A stretch of 64,000 nt of DNA, from contig NZ_WRXO01000003.1 of NCBI RefSeq assembly GCF_009758125.1, forward strand, positions 744,001 through 808,000, in the 5' to 3' direction. This stretch comes from Chitinophaga oryziterrae. Lineage in GTDB: Bacteria > Bacteroidota > Bacteroidia > Chitinophagales > Chitinophagaceae. Shown one piece after another: positions 1 to 9,654 of the stretch (within the stretch, counting starts at the first letter, position 1; every line of letters starts with the position of its first letter). A program made the position numbers and the translations under genes. The notes below the pieces were generated by a model. It made no database searches, was not told the origin of the DNA, and worked only from the letters and a program-made list of their open reading frames with translations.

Positions 1-1
1 G

Positions 2-556
2 TACCATAAAGAAGGTTTCGCTGCCTGTATGTACGCTATGGCCGACTGGTTCTCTCCGGCTGAGATGGAAAACCCCACCCTGGAGACATTGGCGTTTATG
101 GATTTGAAAACCTTTAAGAATGTGCCTTTCGATAAAGTACATCCACGCATTTTCAGTGAGGTTATGCGGGATATAGACCTCGTAGTGAGTGTGGCCCATG
201 CCGGTGGTGTAGATCCCGAAGCCAGTCATTCTTCTATTGAAATGCGCAGTGTTTTATTGAAAGAAACCCTGCGATTATTTAAACTGGATAATGTAACCAT
301 GAAAGGTAGTCATGCCCTGATAAAAGGCTCGCTGGGTGAATACAGTGTGCACCTGGGAAGTGCAGTTGTGCATCGTGTGCTATCTGGTTATTTATCTATC
401 TTACCGGTGCATTCACAGCACAGGGGCAGGTTATTCCTTCCTTTTATGGATGATGATCCGCGTACCGCAGAATTACTCTCTAAAGTGCTGCTGCTGGCCC
501 GGGACAATGAAATACAAGACCCTACTATTTTACGTCAGATAGCTGATAACAACTGA
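2..556 (+). CDS. DUF4132-type protein, C-terminal part (5' end outside window)
   Basis: The reading frame is open to the window edge, so this is the last ~184 residues of a longer protein. The visible part contains the conserved block DIDLVVSVAHAGGVDPE, then GSLGEYSVHLGSAVVHR and LPVHSQHRGRLFLPFMDDDP, ending in ILRQI. I recognise these as the C-terminal domain of large DUF4132 / MolR-like proteins, whose biochemical function is unknown. A HEAT-repeat gene begins 19 bp downstream in the same direction and a second follows, so the three probably form one operon. No catalytic residue can be assigned. The family call rests on motif memory and needs a profile search. Confidence 0.75.
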   Translation, partial: YHKEGFAACMYAMADWFSPAEMENPTLETLAFMDLKTFKNVPFDKVHPRIFSEVMRDIDLVVSVAHAGGVDPEASHSSIEMRSVLLKETLRLFKLDNVTMKGSHALIKGSLGEYSVHLGSAVVHRVLSGYLSILPVHSQHRGRLFLPFMDDDPRTAELLSKVLLLARDNEIQDPTILRQIADNN

Positions 557-575
557 TTGTCGAAAAAAACGAGAT

Positions 576-2735
576 ATGCAAATAACTGAAGAGATCAAAG
601 CAAGAAGGACCAACACCCGGGAACAGGCCCTGCTCATGATGGACATGGTGCCGCTTTCCGATACGGACAGTAAATACAACCTGCTTTCTTCTGCTGCCAC
701 CTATCTGAACGATCCGGAAGTGATCGGCAAATGGATCGGCCTGATCGCAGCGGAGACGGATACACGTTTACAGGCTGATATGTTGCAACGCCTTGCAGCG
801 GGTGGCTTACAGCCTATCCCGGATAAGGAGGCCTTCATTCAGCTGTTGTCCGATACTTTACAGCAGAATGAATCAAGAGACATCATTTTACCATTGCTGG
901 GAAGATTCTCCATCACAAATCTTACTGCGCGGCAAAAGCTCATGGACTTTTACCGCGAACATAATAACGCCGATACCCGCCGCCAGATCCTTTCCTGGTT
1001 ACTGATACCGGTAGAGGCCAGTGAAGAAGACATTACCTTTTACCGGGAAGTACTGGAAGAGACAGATACTGTCAATAAACTGGTGCTGGTCAATCGCCTG
1101 TTATTACAGAATAAAATGGACAGCGAACAGATAGCCGGGTTATTGCAACCCATCACACCGGACGTGATCAAGGAGATGGTGTTGCGCTATTGCCTGGACC
1201 GCTCCCTTGTATTACCTGAGCCGCTGTGTGAACTGGTCCGTTCCGATAAGAACCCCGGCGTACGCAGATTCAGTATACAATTGCTGGCCGTACATCCTAT
1301 CAGTGATACCGCGGTCATGGACACACTGCTGAAAGCATTGCAGTCAGATCCTGATGAAGCGGTGCGGCAGGCAGCCATGATGATATTTACTTACAGCATT
1401 TCGCTGACCCCTGCCAATATTGAATACCTCTGTAATTGCCTGCTGGCGGAGAAAAATGTACAGATGGCATTGCAGTTATTACAACTGCTGGCCCCTTATT
1501 CCGTGAATAATATTATCCTGTCAGAAGCCTTATGGACTTTGCTGGATAAGCCTTTGCAGGCAAATGTGGCCATTGGGATCTATGATATTCTTGGTAAACA
1601 GGTGCCGGTAAACATATCCTTCCTGGATAAATTCGTTGCGGCATATGATAAAGAGCAAAGAGATGATGCCAAAGCAGTGATCTTAAAAGCGATCAGCACA
1701 GCAATGAATGAAGGAGGGGAGTGGAACGACTTCTATCTCAAAGCATTGCAGGCTCCCTCTCCCGCTATCCGCGAATGGGCGATACGGGGTATCAATATGA
1801 TACCACTCACGCCCGAAAATTCCGGTGCAGTAGCAGCAGCGGCGTCTGTCCTGTTACAACAGGAACTGAACCGCGATCTGCGGATAAACCTCGCCCGTAA
1901 AATCAGTAAGATCCCTCTGCTGCCGGCTGAAACCGTGCAGATCTTTACCCGGCTGGTGGACCATGACGCCAATGATCAGATGGTAAGCATCGCCACTTAC
2001 GTACAGGAAAAGGCGATCGCACATACAGGTGGTTCCAGCATCAACTGGGACCAATGGTTATACAAGGCAGATGTCTCGCATGAAACGGATGGGATATTCC
2101 CGCACCTCTGGGTGTTTTACGAGGAGAACCCGAAGATGGCCAAAAAAATCCTGTATGCCTGTCTGAACCCGGCCAATGCCAACAGTCTGTATTATCAAAA
2201 CGTATCTGATGTGGATATCCTGGAGTTTCTGATGGTGAATGACGGGATCGATGATCAACTGGTGCGTTATGCCATGAACAAGTTATTACAGGCGGATCTC
2301 GGCTATGAAGGCAAGTTCTATCACTATCTGCTGATCATTAAAAGCAATCCTCATGCACCGGAACTGAAACCCGCCTTATGGCAGTTGCTGGAAACCCGTG
2401 GTAATAATATTAAGCTCATACAATTCGATGAGTTGTTGAGAATCGTCTGGGGTCCTGCACTGGAAGCGGAATTCAGGCAACGTATGCTGCAACAGCAAAC
2501 AGTCAACGGCCTGTTGCCATTCCTGAAATACCTCAGTGTGAACAATACCTGGGAGCCTGTACCCTCTTTACTCAAAGATGCAGCGAAGCTGCCGGGCGTG
2601 CTGGAAGACTCCGCCTTTAAGAATGCACTCAAAGAGGCATGTTACAGCGCCGGTATTGACTTCGATACCCTTGTCCGGACATCTGCGCCTCCACCAACGA
2701 AAGAAGTGGAAGAAGGCCCTGGATTTGCGGATTAA
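576..2735 (+). CDS. HEAT-repeat protein, 719 aa
   Basis: This is a cytosolic-looking protein with no signal peptide or membrane segment. It is built almost entirely of paired amphipathic helices in the HEAT/Armadillo style; a typical unit lies near residues 215-275, where KNPGVRRFSIQLLAV is followed by DPDEAVRQAAMMIF. Such solenoids are scaffolds for protein-protein contact, and no enzymatic motif is visible. The gene lies 19 bp after the DUF4132-type gene and 27 bp before a second, longer HEAT-repeat gene, so the three products may act in one complex. That partnership is inferred from position only. The ATG start is supported by the short spacing. Confidence 0.7.
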   Translation: MQITEEIKARRTNTREQALLMMDMVPLSDTDSKYNLLSSAATYLNDPEVIGKWIGLIAAETDTRLQADMLQRLAAGGLQPIPDKEAFIQLLSDTLQQNESRDIILPLLGRFSITNLTARQKLMDFYREHNNADTRRQILSWLLIPVEASEEDITFYREVLEETDTVNKLVLVNRLLLQNKMDSEQIAGLLQPITPDVIKEMVLRYCLDRSLVLPEPLCELVRSDKNPGVRRFSIQLLAVHPISDTAVMDTLLKALQSDPDEAVRQAAMMIFTYSISLTPANIEYLCNCLLAEKNVQMALQLLQLLAPYSVNNIILSEALWTLLDKPLQANVAIGIYDILGKQVPVNISFLDKFVAAYDKEQRDDAKAVILKAISTAMNEGGEWNDFYLKALQAPSPAIREWAIRGINMIPLTPENSGAVAAAASVLLQQELNRDLRINLARKISKIPLLPAETVQIFTRLVDHDANDQMVSIATYVQEKAIAHTGGSSINWDQWLYKADVSHETDGIFPHLWVFYEENPKMAKKILYACLNPANANSLYYQNVSDVDILEFLMVNDGIDDQLVRYAMNKLLQADLGYEGKFYHYLLIIKSNPHAPELKPALWQLLETRGNNIKLIQFDELLRIVWGPALEAEFRQRMLQQQTVNGLLPFLKYLSVNNTWEPVPSLLKDAAKLPGVLEDSAFKNALKEACYSAGIDFDTLVRTSAPPPTKEVEEGPGFAD

Positions 2736-2762
2736 ATTTTAACCATCATTTTAAATAAAAAT

Positions 2763-5549
2763 ATGGCAACAGACATTGCTTTATTCGACATACTTATATC
2801 AGCAGAACGTAGTACCGGTGATCGCCTGAAAGCATTGGCAGACTTACGTCCTTTCCTTGAATCAGAAGACGGTATTACCAAACTGTCCGAAGCTGCGCGT
2901 GCGGAAGAGACCAAAGAGGTGAAACGTGCTATGCTGCAAATGCTTTGTGAAACTGACATTGCACGCATAAAAAATCATCAATCCTATATCGATACCCTGG
3001 CGTCCATCGCCTGCCTGGATGCGGAACGTGATATACGTTATACCGCGGTGAAACGATTGGCTGCCATAGCGGCGCATAATCATGAGATACAGGAGATACT
3101 GGCCCTCACGCTTGTCTATGACATGGACACAGACGTGCAATTAGCCAGCATTCAGGGCCTTCAGAGCGTGGTGTACAAAACAGAGGCAACCATCGCCGCG
3201 TTGTACACTTATCTGCCGCTGGCGCCTTTTGTGTGCAGACGTCCCTTACTGGGCCTCATACAGCAATTAATACATCCGCATCCTGCACAAATGATGCTGC
3301 ACTTCCTGGGGCCGCTGGAACAGGAGTCCCTGCGTTTGGAGGTGGTAAGATCTTTGGCGGGTATGCCTTTCCTGCTACCGGAAGTACTGACTTCCATCGC
3401 GGAAGCACTGGCTACCGAAAGCTCTCTGCCGGTGCGGGACGCCATTATTCAACTCCTGGCGGGCCTGCAATGGATAGATGCGGCGCTCTTTACGCACCTG
3501 TTTGCCGCCCTGCAGCAAATGCCTGATCAGCCAATGCTGCTGACACTTGTTGCGGAACGTCTTACAGCCAATCCGGGATTACAGGAAGATTTTGTCAACT
3601 TGTTTACCCAAACAAAATCTGCGGGTTTAAAGATCAATCTGTTGTCGCTGTTACAGCATACGAACATGCTGCAACTGATCACCTGTGCGATGGAAGATCC
3701 TAATCCTTATGTGCGGCAGGCGGCTTTACCATTATTGGCGAACAAATTCTCTGAATGGCAGGGTGTGCTGGAGCCTGTATTGATGCAGGCACTCAGCGTA
3801 GAACCTCTTGTTGCATTGCGTTATGCGCAGGTGGGTGTGATATTGAATACCGGTCGTAAATCTGCACAGACAGACGATAAACTGGTACAACTGGCGGTTA
3901 CTGAAACAGACCATCAGCTGAAAATGCAGCTGGTATATGCAGTATGCCAGGTAGTGGCAAATAATGAGAATAGACATGCCTTACTGCAATTATTCAGTGA
4001 AGTACTGGAAAGCCCCTGGTATCCGGAAGACCTGAAACAATATGTAATAGCACGTTTACAGACATTCGCCTACAGTAATGACCCGGCCTTGAAGAAAAGC
4101 CTGGAACTGATGCTGGACCAGGCCAAAGATGTCTATGAGCTGGAACGCATTTACGGTGTACTTAAAACATTGGAAACAGATTTTAGTCAGCTTGCGCCGG
4201 CATTGTTACGCGTACTATATCGTCACATCGCCTTTTATCCGCAACAACCACTGCACGACTGGGTACAGATGATCGGCAAACTGGCCGACCAGCACGCGGA
4301 ACTCCGCGCGGGGTTACCTTACCTCGTTTCTGTAACAGGCGCAAACTGGCTGCTTAAAAACGCAGATAAAAGCGATCAGACGGGGGCCTTCCTGCCTACC
4401 TTCAAAAACGCCATGCTCACAGACGGTAGTGCCTCCTCTTTCCTGGGAATGAAAAACCTGATTACGGAGGCATGGAATAACCGTACCATCAAAAAGAGTG
4501 AGATCTCCGAATTATATAAAATACTGTTGCGTATGCCCAAATCGGTAGGACTGATCCAACTGTTGCTGGGCATTATGCAGCAGGGGAAACTCGTAACACC
4601 GGAGCTGGTGAAAGTGAGCCTGGATTATATCCTCCATGCACAGGACCATAGCGGTATCTGGGAAGTGCGTCAATACCTGGAGAAAACCGGCTTCATGGAC
4701 CTCGAATACCGCCAGCGGCTGGTGAGCCTTTTTACACAGGAGAACTTCGACCGCTACAGGCAGTACAATGTGCCGGACATTCATTCCAAAAGACGTATCA
4801 CCACCCTCAATGATTGGGAATACGCCGGATGGACCTGTCCTTATGCGCAATGGCCTTTAGCGCAGCTGATATTCACCGTGGAACCAGGTGATCTGGTCAC
4901 CCGTACTTTGAGTAAACCGGTCACCACTGAAGATGCTTCCTGCACCTTGCAATACCTTGTGCTGGAGCATTTGTTCCGCAACAGCAGTGGTAACTGGGCG
5001 AAATTCATTTATAAGGACATCGCACAATTCGAAGCATTTTTATTGCTGTTGAAAAACAGTATAGAGCAGTTGCCTGCAAACAATGCATTGCGCGACCGTA
5101 TGTTATATACCTACTGGAAAAGGTGGAATGATTATGTTAGTCTGCTGAATGGCAAACCCATACCGCAGGCGCTCGCAGATACCGCTACGCTTGTGTATGC
5201 AGGTGTATGCGAAAAGCTGAAGGAGTTCAATCCGGCATTTAATGGCAAGCAGTATCCGGATGTACTAAAAAATATGAATAAGGATTTGCTGCAACAGCAT
5301 TGGCCCTGGACAGCGGAGTTATGGGATGAATTCTCTTATAAAAACTTCCCGGTAAAAGACCCTGATCAGGAATCCGCCGTAACCTTATTTCAGCGGGCAG
5401 CCAAGACGTTGAATGCAGGCAATAATACAGAAGCATATCAGTTGCTGAAAGAGCTGATTACAAGTTATCCGCATACCCGTCTGGTGAAGGAAAAGTTATC
5501 GATGATCGATAATTCTATTAAAAAGTTGGAAGAAGAGATGAACAACTAA
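2763..5549 (+). CDS. Large HEAT-repeat protein with TPR-like C-terminus, 928 aa
   Basis: A second alpha-solenoid protein without a signal peptide. HEAT-like units fill roughly residues 20-430, for example ERDIRYTAVKRLAAIAAHNH and DPNPYVRQAALPLLANKF. A more irregular helical region with a tryptophan-rich patch (DWEYAGWTCPYAQWP) follows near residue 680. The last ~50 residues (LFQRAAKTLNAGNNTEAYQL) look like one tetratricopeptide unit. It is the last gene of the rightward DUF4132/HEAT cluster, with a strong terminator 40 bp downstream. Function is unknown. The architecture suggests a scaffold for the DUF4132 protein, which is inference. Confidence 0.68.
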   Translation: MATDIALFDILISAERSTGDRLKALADLRPFLESEDGITKLSEAARAEETKEVKRAMLQMLCETDIARIKNHQSYIDTLASIACLDAERDIRYTAVKRLAAIAAHNHEIQEILALTLVYDMDTDVQLASIQGLQSVVYKTEATIAALYTYLPLAPFVCRRPLLGLIQQLIHPHPAQMMLHFLGPLEQESLRLEVVRSLAGMPFLLPEVLTSIAEALATESSLPVRDAIIQLLAGLQWIDAALFTHLFAALQQMPDQPMLLTLVAERLTANPGLQEDFVNLFTQTKSAGLKINLLSLLQHTNMLQLITCAMEDPNPYVRQAALPLLANKFSEWQGVLEPVLMQALSVEPLVALRYAQVGVILNTGRKSAQTDDKLVQLAVTETDHQLKMQLVYAVCQVVANNENRHALLQLFSEVLESPWYPEDLKQYVIARLQTFAYSNDPALKKSLELMLDQAKDVYELERIYGVLKTLETDFSQLAPALLRVLYRHIAFYPQQPLHDWVQMIGKLADQHAELRAGLPYLVSVTGANWLLKNADKSDQTGAFLPTFKNAMLTDGSASSFLGMKNLITEAWNNRTIKKSEISELYKILLRMPKSVGLIQLLLGIMQQGKLVTPELVKVSLDYILHAQDHSGIWEVRQYLEKTGFMDLEYRQRLVSLFTQENFDRYRQYNVPDIHSKRRITTLNDWEYAGWTCPYAQWPLAQLIFTVEPGDLVTRTLSKPVTTEDASCTLQYLVLEHLFRNSSGNWAKFIYKDIAQFEAFLLLLKNSIEQLPANNALRDRMLYTYWKRWNDYVSLLNGKPIPQALADTATLVYAGVCEKLKEFNPAFNGKQYPDVLKNMNKDLLQQHWPWTAELWDEFSYKNFPVKDPDQESAVTLFQRAAKTLNAGNNTEAYQLLKELITSYPHTRLVKEKLSMIDNSIKKLEEEMNN

Positions 5550-5587
5550 TTAAAGCCAAACCGGTTTTGTTCAAGGGGTGGTTTAAT

Positions 5588-5636
5588 AAAAAAGGTCGGG
5601 ATTTCTATCCGATAGAAATCCCGACCTTTTTTATTA
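5588..5636. terminator. Strong intrinsic terminator between convergent genes
   Basis: A near-perfect inverted repeat of about 22 bp (AAAGGTCGGGATTTCTATC and its complement around a one-base centre at 5610) is followed by a T-run at 5627-5632. The left arm begins with an A-run, so it can also end transcripts from the right. It closes the HEAT-repeat operon and faces the small lipoprotein gene on the other strand. Confidence 0.9.
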
Positions 5637-5649
5637 TGCTGTTTTCAGT

Positions 5650-5784
5650 TTATCTGTAGTATCCACCATGTCCATGATAATAATGAGGGTGGTGATAATA
5701 TCCTGGTCTGTCCCGGACAACCAGGCAACTACTTAAACCGGAGATAAGTACTGCTGTGAGAATAAGATATTTTAGCTTTTTCAT
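5650..5784 (-). CDS. Small His/Tyr-rich lipoprotein, 44 aa
   Basis: A short gene with a clear lipoprotein signal: MKKLKYLILTAVLISGLSSC, where LSSC is a good lipobox with acylated Cys20. The mature part is only 24 residues, starting LVVRDRPGYY and continuing with a run of His, Tyr and Gly. Such tails could bind metal or simply be an envelope anchor; no function is known to me. It is convergent with the HEAT operon and shares its bidirectional terminator. The intact signal peptide, in-frame ATG and TAA, and position before a terminator argue that it is real despite its size. Confidence 0.6.
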   Translation of the reverse strand: MKKLKYLILTAVLISGLSSCLVVRDRPGYYHHPHYYHGHGGYYR

Positions 5785-5999
5785 GATTGTTAGGTTTGAA
5801 ATATGTGATGTATAGATAGAAGCTAATCGTCTGCAGTACGTTTAAACTTCGTCTTCACATATACTAATGACAAAACTGTGCCAGATTACATGTAGAATTG
5901 TTATCTACTGTTAACGTGTTGAATTAACAGATCTTTAACGGGTTGTCATTAAACCTAAGCGTACATAAAAGAGAATTTCATTGCAGTTAAATAAAATTA

Positions 6000-6737
6000 T
6001 TAATGCTTCGGATACCAGTTCCGTAATCTCACTTCAATGGCAGGATTACCGGCATTCACAAGACGCTTGAATTCATTTACATCACTCAGGCCGCCTTTAC
6101 CGCGATAATGATAAGGGTATACTACTTTGGGCTTAAATGCCAGCACACCACTCGCAGCTTCTTTTACATCCATTGTGTAAGGAAGGTTCATACATACGAA
6201 CGCCACATCAATATTCTTCAGTGAACGCATTTCAGGAATAGCCTGTGTATCGCCGGAAATGTAAATGTTTTTACCACCGATATGTAAGATATATCCATTA
6301 CCACGTCCTTTAGTATGCATGGAAGCAGGACTCTCCGGAAGGTTATACATCGGGATAGCGCTGATGGATATGCCCGGTTGTTTGGTGGTGCTGTCATTAG
6401 ACAATACTACCACATGATCTTTATTAGGCATTTTATCCGCCACTACCTTCGGTACGATGAAAATAGTATTCGGTTTGGCTACAGCAGCCAGCGTAGTAGA
6501 ATCAAAGTGATCACCATGGATATCAGTGATCAGGATAATATCCGGAGAGCTTACACCTGCGAAATTAGCAGCACCATTGGGATCTGCATAAATAGTTTTG
6601 CCTCCTGTGCTGAGAACAAGACTTGCGTGCTCAATGGGTTGAATAATTAACGGGCCACTGCTGGTTTTCAGGGTATCCTGTGCCTGGGTTTTTCCGATCA
6701 ATAAAGATAAACTGAGTAATAGTATACGGTATTTCAT
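6000..6737 (-). CDS. Secreted MBL-fold metal-dependent hydrolase, 245 aa
   Basis: The N-terminus MKYRILLLSLSLLIGKTQAQ is a signal peptide, placing the protein in the periplasm. The body is a UPF0173-like metallo-beta-lactamase fold. Seen in order are IEHASLVLSTGGKTIYADP near residue 36, the metal motif DIHGDHFD near residue 75, YISGDT near residue 160, and a late histidine in YPYHYRGKGG near residue 210. These correspond to the HxxxDH, Asp and His ligands of the superfamily. The substrate is not predictable; relatives include lactonases and phosphodiesterases. It stands alone, with a MITE-like repeat lying upstream of its start. Confidence 0.8.
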   Translation of the reverse strand: MKYRILLLSLSLLIGKTQAQDTLKTSSGPLIIQPIEHASLVLSTGGKTIYADPNGAANFAGVSSPDIILITDIHGDHFDSTTLAAVAKPNTIFIVPKVVADKMPNKDHVVVLSNDSTTKQPGISISAIPMYNLPESPASMHTKGRGNGYILHIGGKNIYISGDTQAIPEMRSLKNIDVAFVCMNLPYTMDVKEAASGVLAFKPKVVYPYHYRGKGGLSDVNEFKRLVNAGNPAIEVRLRNWYPKH

Positions 6738-6819
6738 AAAAATGATTTTGAGGGCACTAAATTACAAATTACTTACCTGTATCTTTTAAAAAAGGCTTTA
6801 TTAGTAAAATGAAGAGTAT

Positions 6820-6984
6820 GATTACATCATCTTCGCGTCAGATGTTGTTGATCAATAAATACACCTTATCTGACGTGAATATTAGGTGAAGTTAAATTGA
6901 AAAACAAATCCTGAGCCCATATTCCAAAGCTACATCAGGGAACTAAACAGTCAGATGCAGTGTATTTATGATCAACAACATCTG
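6820..6984 (+). repeat. MITE-like 165-bp repeat, copy 1
   Basis: A 146-bp core (6839-6984) has terminal inverted repeats: it begins CAGATGTTGTTGATCAATAA and ends with the near-complement GTGTATTTATGATCAACAAC followed by ATCTG. A 19-bp flank on the left (GATTACATCATCTTCGCGT) is also shared with the second copy. The same 165 bp occurs, reverse-complemented and with scattered substitutions, at 18969-19133. There is no coding capacity for a transposase, which fits a non-autonomous element or a palindromic intergenic repeat. Its right end runs into the 5' region of the CHAT gene. Confidence 0.85.
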
Positions 6985-7008
6985 AAGGATGATTTGCGAC
7001 AATGCGGA

Positions 7009-9654
7009 ATGTTTGTATCTTCAACGATCAAACAGCATCTCTATATCACTGTACTGTGCTGCTTCCTGGCAGTAAAATCCTTTGCACTTCCTGATACGCT
7101 GCAAAAGCGTCTGCAGCAGTTGCAACAGGCAGATGACCTGTCGGGCTGGTTATACGAGCGGATGGAATATGTCGCCGCCGATCCTGCTGCCCGTATAAAT
7201 GTACTGATGGACTGTAAAAAGGATGCCTGGCGTCCTATCCGTACCGATGAAGACTACCTCGCCTGGCTTGATCTGCTCGTGAATCAGGGTTATTACCAGC
7301 TTTATCTCGGGAATATATTGCAGTCGATTCAATGCTACGAACAGGCCTACTCTTTTTATAAACAAACATTACCCGATCCCTATGATGTGGAAGACCACAT
7401 CCTTAAACCGTTAGGGAATAATTATACCCGGCTGGGAGATTATGAAAGCGCCTTGTATATCCAGGAGCAGATGCTGTCCCTGGCCTTAAAGAAAAAAGAC
7501 CCGGCACTCATTGCCGCTGCTTACGCAAATATGGCGGTACTGAGGAGATCTCAGGGGGAGTGGCTGCAGGCTACCGCCCTTGCTAAACAGGGATTAACAT
7601 ACGCCGGTGATAAAGCCCCTGTAAGAGGACTCTTGCTCAACACCCTCTCAGACCTCGCTACTTCCAGAGGAAGTTACGACAGCGCCCGTTTGCTGAACGC
7701 TGCTGCCTTAAAAATACTAAAGGGCACTAACCCTTACTGGCTGGAAAGCGCCTATGTACAGGCAGCTGCCACCAGCAGCAACCCGTTACAGCAATACCAG
7801 CTGGCCTTGCAGGTGATAGAAAAATACTTCAAAGGAGGACGGCAACGCGAAAAAGCCAATGTATACGTGCTGATGGGACGTGCCTTACTGGAACAAAACA
7901 AACCGGACGCCGCCCGGCAGCAATATCAGCAGGCACTTAAAATACTACTGCCATCCTACACCCCGGATAAACTGCCCGAAGAACGCTGGTTATACGGCGA
8001 ATACATTTTACAGGACGCCCTGGAAGGACTCGCCAGAACATATCATCAGCAGGGGCATTCACAACAGGCACTGGCAGTCATAGATCTCTGTTTCGCCGCC
8101 GCTGCTAAATTGAGGAACGAATTTGCCGGTATGGACTCCCGCCGCTTACAGCAACAGGAAACCCGCCGCCGTGTAGAACTGGCCATGAAAATAGCTTACA
8201 GTCTGTATACAACGACGAAAGAAACGCAATACGCCAACCGTATGCTGCAATACGCAGAACAGGGGAAAGCGCAATGGCTGCTGGAAGAGATCCGCAGGAA
8301 TATCGGTTATGCCGCCATGCATGAGAAAGACACCCTGTTCCACCGCATGCAGCAACTGGAACAGGCCATCGCCTATTACAACCGGGAAGCGGCCGACAAA
8401 ACAGACATGATCTCTTCCCTGGAATATGAGATGAGCGGCCTGCAAAGGAAATTGCAGGAGCGTTACCCGGCGCTGTTACAAAGCAACCGGGTTACCAGTA
8501 CCCAGCTGAATGACCTGCCCGGGAATACGGAAGTGATAGCCTGCTTCGCAGGAGAAAAACAATGGTTCCTGCTGGAAGCAGATAAACACGGCGTAAAAGC
8601 AGTACGCACCATAGATAACCTGACCACACAATGCCGGTACTTTGTACAGCACTATTTCAAAGAAGGCCCCAATGCCATGATGAATGACCCGGTGGCCTAT
8701 TACAAAGATGCCTATAAATTATATGGGGAAATATTAGGCGGTAAGAAATGGCAACCCGGCCATCAGTACTTATTTTTAACAGATGATGTACTGGGTTATG
8801 TGCCATTCGATGCCCTGGTCACAGACAGCACTTATCGTGCTGATATCAATACCTGGCCTTTCCTGGTAAAACAGGCGTCGATCAGTTACGCGTACTCATT
8901 ATTAAGCTGGCAGCAGCTAAGAAAAAGGCAGCGGGAGAAAACAAGCGGTTTCACCGGCTTCTTCATTACACATGACAGCAGCAGCCGGGCCATCCCCGCT
9001 GTAGTAGAAGAACAGCGTCAGCTCAAAACTATTGTCAGCGGTAAATATGAGGAGAACCAGGCCGCTACATTGCAGGCCCTTGAACAGGCATTACAGCAAA
9101 CGGGAGTCCTGCATATCAGCACACATGCCGGCGTAAACCAGGAACCCATCCTGGAAATGGCAGATGGTAACTTTGCCCTGTCTTCCCTTACCGCCCGCTT
9201 ACACGCCCCTCAGCTGGTGGTGCTCAGCGCCTGCAGGACAGCAGACGGCTGGCTGATGCAGGGGGAAGGTGTACAGAGCTTATCCTGGGGATTTGCCGCA
9301 GCGGGCATCCCGGGAGTGGTTGCCGGGTTATGGAACGTGAATGATGCCGGAGCGGCTACTTTTATGCCTCATTTTTATGAGAACCTGCGTAAGGGGCAGG
9401 AGATAGGGCCCGCACTGCACTCAGCCAAGCTACAGTGGCTGCAACAGCAGACCAACCCGGTATTGCAACTACCTTATTACTGGTCGGGCTGGGTATATAT
9501 GGGCATTCCGCAAACAATCACTTTATCAGCTCCCGTACCTGTCTATTGGTGGTGGATAGCTGCTTTATTATCGATATTTTTCCTATTTTACCTGTATAAA
9601 AAATTAACCCATGTCAAAACAATCAAGACGCCAGTTCATGTCAACCGCAGCTAA
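7009..9654 (+). CDS. TPR-CHAT domain protein (caspase-like), membrane-anchored, 881 aa
   Basis: From the ATG at 7009 there is a signal or anchor segment (HLYITVLCCFLAVKSFA). Tetratricopeptide-type helices fill roughly residues 60-400, including GDYESALYIQEQMLSLA and KPDAARQQYQQALKIL. A C-terminal CHAT protease domain follows, with the expected dyad: His706 in HISTHAG and Cys742 in VLSACRTADG, followed by GVQSLSWGFAAAGIPGVV. A final transmembrane helix (PVYWWWIAALLSIFFLFYLY) anchors it, so the bulk is probably periplasmic. An upstream in-frame ATG at 6955 lies inside the MITE-like repeat and spoils the signal peptide, so 7009 is preferred. CHAT proteins are separase/caspase relatives; the target here is unknown. 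Confidence 0.85.
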   Translation: MFVSSTIKQHLYITVLCCFLAVKSFALPDTLQKRLQQLQQADDLSGWLYERMEYVAADPAARINVLMDCKKDAWRPIRTDEDYLAWLDLLVNQGYYQLYLGNILQSIQCYEQAYSFYKQTLPDPYDVEDHILKPLGNNYTRLGDYESALYIQEQMLSLALKKKDPALIAAAYANMAVLRRSQGEWLQATALAKQGLTYAGDKAPVRGLLLNTLSDLATSRGSYDSARLLNAAALKILKGTNPYWLESAYVQAAATSSNPLQQYQLALQVIEKYFKGGRQREKANVYVLMGRALLEQNKPDAARQQYQQALKILLPSYTPDKLPEERWLYGEYILQDALEGLARTYHQQGHSQQALAVIDLCFAAAAKLRNEFAGMDSRRLQQQETRRRVELAMKIAYSLYTTTKETQYANRMLQYAEQGKAQWLLEEIRRNIGYAAMHEKDTLFHRMQQLEQAIAYYNREAADKTDMISSLEYEMSGLQRKLQERYPALLQSNRVTSTQLNDLPGNTEVIACFAGEKQWFLLEADKHGVKAVRTIDNLTTQCRYFVQHYFKEGPNAMMNDPVAYYKDAYKLYGEILGGKKWQPGHQYLFLTDDVLGYVPFDALVTDSTYRADINTWPFLVKQASISYAYSLLSWQQLRKRQREKTSGFTGFFITHDSSSRAIPAVVEEQRQLKTIVSGKYEENQAATLQALEQALQQTGVLHISTHAGVNQEPILEMADGNFALSSLTARLHAPQLVVLSACRTADGWLMQGEGVQSLSWGFAAAGIPGVVAGLWNVNDAGAATFMPHFYENLRKGQEIGPALHSAKLQWLQQQTNPVLQLPYYWSGWVYMGIPQTITLSAPVPVYWWWIAALLSIFFLFYLYKKLTHVKTIKTPVHVNRS

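Noticed and set aside
6955..7008. Upstream start of the CHAT gene
   Set aside because: These codons belong to the end of the MITE-like repeat and disrupt the signal peptide that begins at 7009.
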